From contig JAPJRA010000035.1 of assembly GCA_030824835.1 (NCBI GenBank), positions 1 through 14,227 of the forward strand: a stretch of DNA of 14,227 nucleotides, in the 5' to 3' direction. Every line of letters begins with the position of its first letter. The stretch's first letter is position 1. This DNA is from Geminicoccaceae bacterium. GTDB taxonomy: Bacteria; Pseudomonadota; Alphaproteobacteria; Geminicoccales; Geminicoccaceae. Positions 7,565 through 13,130 of this stretch are shown one piece after another. A program made the translations under genes and the position numbers. The notes beneath the pieces are model-generated. The model ran no database searches. It saw only the letters and a program-made list of their open reading frames with translations, and was not told the origin of the DNA.

Positions 7565-9010
7565 CTAGAAGCTCTGCCCAACAACGATCAGACTCTGACT
7601 CCAGGTGACAATCTCGTCGCGGCCATTTCGATCGAGATCCATGACGAAGGGGAAGGGCGCCCAGCGGTCATAACTCGTCGGTGGTGCGATTTGCTTGGTC
7701 TTGCTGCCCTTCAGGTTCCAGTACCAATCAGTCTTGAGGCGGAACTTGCCGGACTGAGTCAGCACGCGGCCGAAGTGCACCATCAACTCGTCGCTCCCGG
7801 TGGCACCATCGAGATTGGCATTCTGGTACGGCATGCCGCCTTGCATTTTGCTTTTCGGGTACTTCACCAACAGATTTCCGCGGCCGTTGAGGAAGGCCAT
7901 GGCCCGGTCGGATGTGCCGCCCTTCTCGACGATCGCTATCGTCGGCGACGCTGCCGCCGGGTCCAGCTTTGCCAGGGCCATCTGTTGCGGGTTGCGGATG
8001 GTGCTATAGGGCACCGACCACAGCGCCGCGCATGTCCCGGCGGCGGTCGTGGCTCTGACGCCGCTGGCACCGGTGAGCACCGCTTCCAGTCCCGGACGGT
8101 TAGGGTCGAGGTCCGCCACCGCCACCGCGTCGGCGTGGGTGCCGCCGAGGTCGACCGAGCAGAGCCGGTTGCCTTTCGGGTCGTAGAGGTGGCGGCCGAC
8201 GAAGATGGACTCGGCGTAGCCGTCGCCATTGCCGTCGACCGGATAGACATAGTGGCCGGCGGCACAGGTATTGCGATCCCACAGGCGGTTGAGATCGGTG
8301 TCGAATGCCAGCGTCCGTCCCCAGACGTCGATGTAATTGCCAGCTTTGGGGCAGCCCGACTTGTTGCTCTCGGATACCAGGATGATGGGCTTGCTGCGAG
8401 CCGGCACGCGGAACGCCGCGATCTGGCACTCGCTACCGGCCGAGGCGTCCAGATTGACGGCACGGACCGCCTTGCCGGTGATGCCGGAGCGGAGCACGAG
8501 CTGCTTGCGGCCGCCGCTGACCCAGCAATGGACGATTTCCTGGGTCCCGTTGCCGTCGCTGTCCAGCACCGCCAGCGTGTCGCGATGCATCATGTCGCGA
8601 TGGACGCGACCCGAAGGATTGTCGATCTGCCACAGCTTTTGGCCCATGCGATCATAGGCGCGCATGAAGCGAAAGCCGTTGAAGTGGAGGAACTCGAAAC
8701 GGCCATCTCCATCGACGTCGATCGGGTAGACATTGCCGCGGACATTGTTGAGCGCTGGGCCGTCCAGCTCGATCTTCAAGGCCACCCGCATAGATATCGC
8801 GGCGCTGCTGACAGCAGCGCCCGTCCGGGCAAGGGGCACGTAGGGGAGCCCACGGTTAGGATTGCGGTGAAGCTGCATGCGGTCCATGAGATCAGGCGCA
8901 GCGTAAGCAGCTGGCGCAGCGCAGCCTATTGCCGTCATCGCAAGCCCGGCGAGCAGACCGTACCACAAGACATTGCGACCATGACAAGCTCTCGAAGAAA
9001 AAAACGACAT
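7565..9010 (-). CDS. Secreted FG-GAP/VCBS-repeat protein with calcium-binding-like loops
   Basis: The 481-residue protein has a Sec-type signal: basic start, hydrophobic core VLWYGLLAGLAMTAIG (15-29) and a likely cleavage after AYA (about 38). A Cys at position 30 after AIG is a poor lipobox. The mature part carries several Asp-rich loops of the D-x-D-G-D/N-G type: DVDGDGRFE (98-106), DSDGNGTQE (150-158), VDGNGDGYAES (middle) and DLDRNGRDE (near the C-terminus), each followed by a hydrophobic strand. This is the pattern of FG-GAP/VCBS beta-propellers and of the propellers of rhamnogalacturonan lyases. I see no clear catalytic residues, so enzyme function is not claimed. ATG at 9010 is the only start that includes the whole signal peptide; the ribosome-binding site is weak. 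It is probably a single-gene unit, 404 bases downstream of the cyclase gene. Confidence 0.8.
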   Translation of the reverse strand: MSFFSSRACHGRNVLWYGLLAGLAMTAIGCAAPAAYAAPDLMDRMQLHRNPNRGLPYVPLARTGAAVSSAAISMRVALKIELDGPALNNVRGNVYPIDVDGDGRFEFLHFNGFRFMRAYDRMGQKLWQIDNPSGRVHRDMMHRDTLAVLDSDGNGTQEIVHCWVSGGRKQLVLRSGITGKAVRAVNLDASAGSECQIAAFRVPARSKPIILVSESNKSGCPKAGNYIDVWGRTLAFDTDLNRLWDRNTCAAGHYVYPVDGNGDGYAESIFVGRHLYDPKGNRLCSVDLGGTHADAVAVADLDPNRPGLEAVLTGASGVRATTAAGTCAALWSVPYSTIRNPQQMALAKLDPAAASPTIAIVEKGGTSDRAMAFLNGRGNLLVKYPKSKMQGGMPYQNANLDGATGSDELMVHFGRVLTQSGKFRLKTDWYWNLKGSKTKQIAPPTSYDRWAPFPFVMDLDRNGRDEIVTWSQSLIVVGQSF

Positions 9011-9038
9011 AATTACTTTGCCCCCGTCTTTTATTGAA

Positions 9039-9053
9039 CGTCCAGGTAGGACG
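9039..9053. promoter_or_regulatory. Small dyad upstream of the exported-protein gene
   Basis: CGTCC (9039-9043) and GGACG (9049-9053) flank a 5-base spacer, about 30-43 bases upstream of the start codon on the minus strand. It could be a hairpin in the leader or a protein-binding site. It is short enough to be chance. Confidence 0.25.
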
Positions 9054-9150
9054 ATGAATGCTATCGTCGGGGTACACCTCTTCTAGCAGGTGCCGATCCT
9101 CCATACGGTTCCATGCTCCATTCGGGTCATGGATTGCTCATCGCCTCCCG

Positions 9151-9199
9151 ACCAATACCATTTAATGGTTAATAATCTCAATTAAATTCAACCATTGGT
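9151..9199. promoter_or_regulatory. AT-rich operator-like cluster of ACCATT motifs
   Basis: The stretch holds ACCAAT (9151-9156) and ACCATT (9157-9162), then one base, then the inverted copy AATGGT (9164-9169), then ACCATTGGT (9191-9199), itself a near-palindrome. AATGGTT (9164-9170) and AACCATT (9190-9196) also form perfect 7-bp arms 19 bases apart. Dense repeats in an AT-rich island upstream of a gene suggest a regulator site or promoter; no specific regulator can be named. Confidence 0.45.
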
Positions 9200-9415
9200 C
9201 GCATTATCGATCGCAGGCTGGGCGACGCAGAGTGCGACGCATCGATGACACGGACGGTCGAGGGCAGGATAAACGCTTCTAGTCTAATGGCTTAGGACGG
9301 CGAATAAGGTTGAGGGCGTGGCGCGACAAGCTCGACCGAAAACCCTATCGGTCGCCGTGTGGCCGCCGGTCAGGATGGGGACGGTTGGTCAACACCGAGT
9401 GTCGATCCCGGCTAC

Positions 9416-10843
9416 TTACCGGTCTTGGTCGTCGTTGTGGCGGAACCGAACCCAGCGGCGGCCGCCTTGGGCTTTGGCGTCGTAAAGCGCCCGATCGGCA
9501 TGCTCGGCGAGGCTGTTCATGTTGTCGCCATCGTCCGGGAATACGGCAATGCCGATGCTGGCGCCCAGCGTCAGTGGCTGCGTGCCGAGCAGAACCGGCT
9601 CAGCCAACGCCGCCAGCAGCCGATCGGCCAGCGCCTGAACGCCGCCTTGTTGCTGGAGGTCCGTCTCGACCAGCGCGAATTCGTCGCCGCCCAGCCGGGC
9701 CAGGATATCGGCTTCACGAGTCACGGTCCGCAGGCGACGCGCGAATTCCTGCAAGGCCGCATCACCGGCCGGATGGCCAAAGTGATCGTTGACGCCCTTG
9801 AACCCGTCGAGATCGATCATCAGCAGGGCCAGCCCCTGCCGCGCCCGTCGAGCCCGAACCAAGGCCTGCCCGAGACGATCGCCGAACAGCACGCGATTGG
9901 CGAGGCCAGTGAGCGGGTCGGTCAGCGCCAGCGTACGGTAGTGTTCCTCGATCGCCTTATGCGCGGAGTCGTCGCGGACAACGGCCAGGAAATGATCGCT
10001 TTGGTCGAAACGGGTGGCGCCTATGGAAATCTGGACGGCGAAGTCGCGACCGTTGGCGCCGCGTGCCTCGGCTTCGCGAGCGGTGCAAGTGAGGCTGATG
10101 CCGGATTCGAGCGCGGTGAGCAGAAACGGCGCCCGCACGACGTCGGTGACAGGTCGGCCCTCGAGTTGCCGCGCATCATGCCCGAGCATCGCTGCCATCG
10201 TCGCATTGACCATGCGGATACGTCCCGTTTCATCGAACACCATGGCGGCGTCCATCATGGAGTCGAATAGGGTCCGGAAGGATGCGTGCGCGACTCTGGC
10301 GCCAAGGACGTAGCAGACCCGGTCCTCCGGATCGAACATGGGGAGGATCAAGGCTTCGGCATGGTTCTCCAGAGCGCAGGCGGGTCGATAGATGATGGAG
10401 AGCGGCTCGCCACGGAGAAGGACGGCATGGTGGGCGGCGTCGCTGAACAGCGCCTCGTGACCGACATGGGTCGCCGTTCCATGCAGTCGGCCGCGGGGCA
10501 GATCCACGCCGGCCGCTGCCGGTTCGACAATGGCAACATGCTTGGCGACAGTGGGCGGCAATACCAGGTTGCTCCGGGCAGCCTCGCGCTGGCCTGCGAT
10601 TCTCGGCAGGGTCGACCACCATCGTGCCAAGTCGACCAATGCCGGGGATGTCAACTCGACCGCGCGTGGCCGCCACAGCACGAAGGGCGCGCTGGCGCCC
10701 TGCCGCCGGAACAGGGCGCGCACCGGCGCGTAGCGCTCGGCCGCGATATGCCGCGCCAACCGCTCGGTCCCGACTTCCCGACTGCGCGTCATTCGGACAG
10801 GTGTCGTTTCCACAGGCCCCGCTCTTTGACGTGGGTCGTCCAA
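9416..10843 (-). CDS. Diguanylate cyclase with PAS_5-like and PAS sensor domains (GGDEF)
   Basis: The 475-residue protein makes cyclic di-GMP from two GTP. Residues about 55-185 resemble the alphaproteobacterial PAS_5 domain (LARWWSTLPR, then LPMFDPEDRVCYVLGA). A PAS domain spans about 188-300 (FRTLFDSMMDAAMVFDETGR, then NATMAAMLGHDARQLEGRPV). The catalytic domain (about 310-475) begins LTDPLTGLANRVLF, has DLDGFKGVNDHFGHPAGD, and carries an intact active-site GGDEF (385-389). The product-inhibition site R-x-x-D (READ, 376-379) is five residues before it. There is no EAL domain and no membrane segment, so it should be a cytosolic sensor. TTG at 10843 has AGGA six bases upstream; an in-frame ATG at 10792 is the alternative. 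It is transcribed divergently from the YcaO operon. Confidence 0.93.
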   Translation of the reverse strand: MDDPRQRAGPVETTPVRMTRSREVGTERLARHIAAERYAPVRALFRRQGASAPFVLWRPRAVELTSPALVDLARWWSTLPRIAGQREAARSNLVLPPTVAKHVAIVEPAAAGVDLPRGRLHGTATHVGHEALFSDAAHHAVLLRGEPLSIIYRPACALENHAEALILPMFDPEDRVCYVLGARVAHASFRTLFDSMMDAAMVFDETGRIRMVNATMAAMLGHDARQLEGRPVTDVVRAPFLLTALESGISLTCTAREAEARGANGRDFAVQISIGATRFDQSDHFLAVVRDDSAHKAIEEHYRTLALTDPLTGLANRVLFGDRLGQALVRARRARQGLALLMIDLDGFKGVNDHFGHPAGDAALQEFARRLRTVTREADILARLGGDEFALVETDLQQQGGVQALADRLLAALAEPVLLGTQPLTLGASIGIAVFPDDGDNMNSLAEHADRALYDAKAQGGRRWVRFRHNDDQDR

Positions 10844-10927
10844 CGCCTATCCTGCCTCCGGTACCGGCACAGCTCGGCCTTTCCGGAGAAGAGATGGCGC
10901 ATGACAATGAGCGAGGCAATGTAGCGC
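10844..10927. promoter_or_regulatory. Divergent promoter region between cyclase and YcaO operon
   Basis: Only 84 bases separate the two divergent start codons, so both promoters must lie here or reach into the coding ends. I cannot identify a convincing -35/-10 pair. On the plus strand GGAG (10885-10888) precedes ATG at 10894, which opens a 24-codon out-of-frame reading frame. Another ATG at 10901 opens a 7-codon frame ending three bases before the GTG start of the dehydratase gene. Confidence 0.5.
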
Positions 10928-11932
10928 GTGCAACTCATCACAACGGTCGAAATGCACACCGGAGGTGAGCCGGTACGCATCATCACCGCCGGATTTCCGC
11001 CCATCAAGGGTGAGACGCTGCTGGCCAAGCGGCGTCACGTCCGTGCCCAGCTGGATCATCTGCGCCGCATGCTGATGGCCGAGCCGCGCGGTCACGCCGA
11101 CATGTACGGGGCATTGCTGGTGCAGCCGGACATGCCCGATGCCGATCTCGCGGTGCTGTTCCTGCACAATGAGGGCTACTCGACCATGTGCGGCCACGCC
11201 GTGATCGCGCTCGGGCGCTTTGCGGTCGATAGTAAGCTGGTCGCGGCTTGCGAGCCCGAAGCCACTGTCCGCATCCAATGCCCATGCGGCCTGGTGACGG
11301 CTTCGGTGGCGGTACACGGGGGCCGTGCCGGTCGGGTCCGCTTCACGAGCGTGCCGGCGTTCGCCTACGCTCGCGACGCCGTCGTGGTGACCGATGCGTT
11401 CGGCCCGGTGATCCTCGATGTTGCCTATGGCGGCGCCTTCTACGGTATCCTGCCGGCATCCCAGCTTGGGCTCGATCTGCAGCACAGTCCCCTGGCACGG
11501 ATCGTCGAGGCGGCGCTGCAGATCAAGGCTGCGGCGATGGTGCAGCTGACACTGGCACATCCGACGGAACCCGATCTGGCCTTCCTGTATGGAATCATCC
11601 TTACCGACGACGTGGCCCCGGATGAGCGGGGGGCCACCGCGAACATCTGCGTCTTCGCCGACGGTCAGGTCGACCGGAGCCCGACGGGGTCGGGTGTCAC
11701 CGCCCGTCTGGCAATGATGCACCGGCGTCGCCAGGTCGGTCTCGGCGAGAGCCGGGTATTTTCTAGCATCACAGGTGCCGAGTTCACCGGCCGGGTAATC
11801 GCCGAGACCATGGCGGGCCCGCACCCCGCAGTTCTGGTGGAGGTCGCCGGGGAAGCGTTCTACACCGGGGAGGCGAGTTTCACCTGCGAGCCGGAGGACC
11901 CTTTGGGTGCAGGCTTTCTGCTGCGCCGCTGA
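10928..11932 (+). CDS. Proline racemase-family protein, predicted trans-3-hydroxy-L-proline dehydratase
   Basis: The 334-residue protein has full family length and its hallmarks: start TTVEMHTGGEPVRI, first active-site motif TMCGHAVIALG with Cys88, second motif DRSPTGSGVTARLA with Thr253, and the conserved ending DPLGAGFLL. Racemases and 4-hydroxyproline epimerases use two Cys residues. A Cys/Thr pair marks trans-3-hydroxy-L-proline dehydratase (as in human L3HYPDH), which makes delta-1-pyrroline-2-carboxylate. The cytosolic reaction prediction therefore rests on this residue plus the DRSPTGSG context. GTG at 10928 is the first possible start, since an in-frame TAG lies at 10922-10924. No pyrroline-2-carboxylate reductase or proline catabolic gene is nearby. 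Instead the 3' end overlaps the YcaO gene by 26 bases, hinting at a role in that pathway. Confidence 0.88.
   Translation: MQLITTVEMHTGGEPVRIITAGFPPIKGETLLAKRRHVRAQLDHLRRMLMAEPRGHADMYGALLVQPDMPDADLAVLFLHNEGYSTMCGHAVIALGRFAVDSKLVAACEPEATVRIQCPCGLVTASVAVHGGRAGRVRFTSVPAFAYARDAVVVTDAFGPVILDVAYGGAFYGILPASQLGLDLQHSPLARIVEAALQIKAAAMVQLTLAHPTEPDLAFLYGIILTDDVAPDERGATANICVFADGQVDRSPTGSGVTARLAMMHRRRQVGLGESRVFSSITGAEFTGRVIAETMAGPHPAVLVEVAGEAFYTGEASFTCEPEDPLGAGFLLRR
11893..11898 (+). promoter_or_regulatory. Ribosome-binding site of the YcaO gene, inside the preceding coding region
   Basis: GGAGGA lies eight bases before the GTG at 11907 and inside the last codons of the dehydratase gene. This near-perfect Shine-Dalgarno sequence decides the YcaO start and makes co-translation of the two genes likely. 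Confidence 0.75.
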
Positions 11933-13130
11933 CGCCTGCACAGCAGCTCGCTGTCCCGATCTCGACGATCGGGCCGTCGCGGCAGCCGCCACGGTGGCCC
12001 GGGTGCGCACCTGGCAGGCCCGCATGGGTATCACCCGGCTGGCGGACCTCACCGGCCTCGATCGCATCGGCCTGCCCGTGTTCGCCGCGATCCGGCCGAA
12101 CTCGCGCTCCGTCGCGACCAGCCAGGGCAAGGGCCTGACAGCGGACGCGGCGCGGGCCGGCGCGCTCATGGAGGCGGTCGAGAGCTGGCATGCGGAGACG
12201 ATCGAAGCGCCGCTGCGCTTGGCCAGTGCCGCCGAGCTGCGGGACCGTCGACTGGTCACGGTCGAGCGGTTGCCGAGGCGTGCACGGCGCAGGTTCGACC
12301 CGCATCGGCCGCTATTGTGGATCGAAGGCAGGGACTTGGGCTCGCAGGAACCGGTGTGGCTTCCCTACGAGCTCGTGCACACCGACTACCGATTGCCTCA
12401 GCCGCCGGCGGCCGGCTGCTTTCCAGTCGGGACCAGTGGCCTTGCCGCCGGCAACACGCAGGCGGAGGCCATCCGCCACGCCCTGTGCGAGCTGATCGAG
12501 CGCGATGCCGTCAGTCTCTGGCATCAGCTGGCGCCCGGCGCTCGGTCGTCGACGGCGATCGATCCGAGAAGCGTCGAGGACGAGCGCTGCCGCGACGTGC
12601 TGGGGCGTCTGGCGGCCGCGGGGTTTGCGGTCGGATTGTTCGACTTGACGAGCGATATCGGCACACCAGCCGTTCTCGCGGTGCTGGCCGATCGACGGGA
12701 TCCCGCCGGTCATCCCGGCATGGGTGCCGCGTGCCACCCCGAGGCAAGGACCGCTCTGTTGAAGGCCCTGCTGGAAGCGGTCCAGGTGCGCACCGGATAC
12801 ATCGCCGGCGCCCGCGACGACATGGCTCCCGAGGAGTTCGCCGGGGCCGGCCCCATCGAGAAGCTACGCTGGCTCGAACCGCTGCTCGCGCTTTCCGGGC
12901 GACGGCCGTTCGACCACACGTCGACGGGCTGTGGCGACGCCGCTCGTGATGCGGATGCGCTGCGCCTGCGGCTCGCCGCCATTGGTCTGGACGAGGTGAT
13001 CCTCGTCGACCTGACGCGCTCGGGTATCGACCTGCCCGTGGTCAGGATCGTCGTGCCCGGTCTCGAGGGGTGCTCCGATGAGCCGGACTATGTGCCGGGT
13101 CCGCGTGCTCGCGCACGGAGCCGGCTATGA
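11907..13130 (+). CDS. YcaO-domain protein, TfuA-associated type (predicted ATP-dependent backbone thioamidation)
   Basis: The 407-residue protein carries the YcaO fold, which activates a peptide backbone amide with ATP. Visible motifs are GITRLADLTGLDRIGLPV (41-58), RPNSRS with SQGKGL (63-77), the ATP/Mg acidic pair MEAVE (E89, E92), AAGNTQAEAIRHALCELIERD (E195, E198; start 180) and LLEAVQVRTGY (E290, Q293). The C-terminal VPGLEG is also typical. The Pro-rich PxPxP tail of azoline-forming YcaO cyclodehydratases is missing, which fits the TfuA-linked, thioamide-forming group. No E1-like or RRE partner domain is fused. GTG at 11907 has the GGAGGA site; its first codons are read in +1 relative to the dehydratase, giving an unusual Cys-rich start (Cys 5, 6, 11, 16). 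It overlaps TfuA by ATGA. The substrate is unknown. Confidence 0.92.
   Translation: MQAFCCAADACTAARCPDLDDRAVAAAATVARVRTWQARMGITRLADLTGLDRIGLPVFAAIRPNSRSVATSQGKGLTADAARAGALMEAVESWHAETIEAPLRLASAAELRDRRLVTVERLPRRARRRFDPHRPLLWIEGRDLGSQEPVWLPYELVHTDYRLPQPPAAGCFPVGTSGLAAGNTQAEAIRHALCELIERDAVSLWHQLAPGARSSTAIDPRSVEDERCRDVLGRLAAAGFAVGLFDLTSDIGTPAVLAVLADRRDPAGHPGMGAACHPEARTALLKALLEAVQVRTGYIAGARDDMAPEEFAGAGPIEKLRWLEPLLALSGRRPFDHTSTGCGDAARDADALRLRLAAIGLDEVILVDLTRSGIDLPVVRIVVPGLEGCSDEPDYVPGPRARARSRL

Larger units (their letters stand above)
9011..9415. other. Intergenic regulatory gap upstream of the exported-protein gene
   Basis: These 405 bases between two minus-strand genes contain no gene I can support. 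The middle part (about 9155-9210) is strongly AT-rich against a GC-rich background and carries ACCATT-type motifs. A small dyad lies nearer the start codon. This is where the promoter of the VCBS gene is expected. Confidence 0.6.

Noticed and set aside
7400..9037. Long plus-strand open frame (545 codons) opposite the exported VCBS gene
   Set aside because: The minus strand encodes a protein with a signal peptide and repeated D-x-D-G-x-G loops. The plus-strand translation has no recognisable motif and is the usual by-product of GC-rich codon bias.
8892..9104. 70-codon minus-strand frame starting at 9104
   Set aside because: It overlaps the signal peptide of the exported protein in another frame and has no recognisable motif.
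10894..10968. 24-codon frame with GGAG upstream, as a possible peptide precursor for YcaO
   Set aside because: It overlaps the start of the dehydratase gene, has no Cys and only one Thr, and is rich in His, Asn and Arg from the shifted frame. It does not look like a YcaO substrate.
10847..12259. Minus-strand open frame of 470 codons opposite the dehydratase and YcaO genes
   Set aside because: The plus strand carries conserved active-site motifs throughout this region. The antisense translation is Arg/His-rich with no family pattern.
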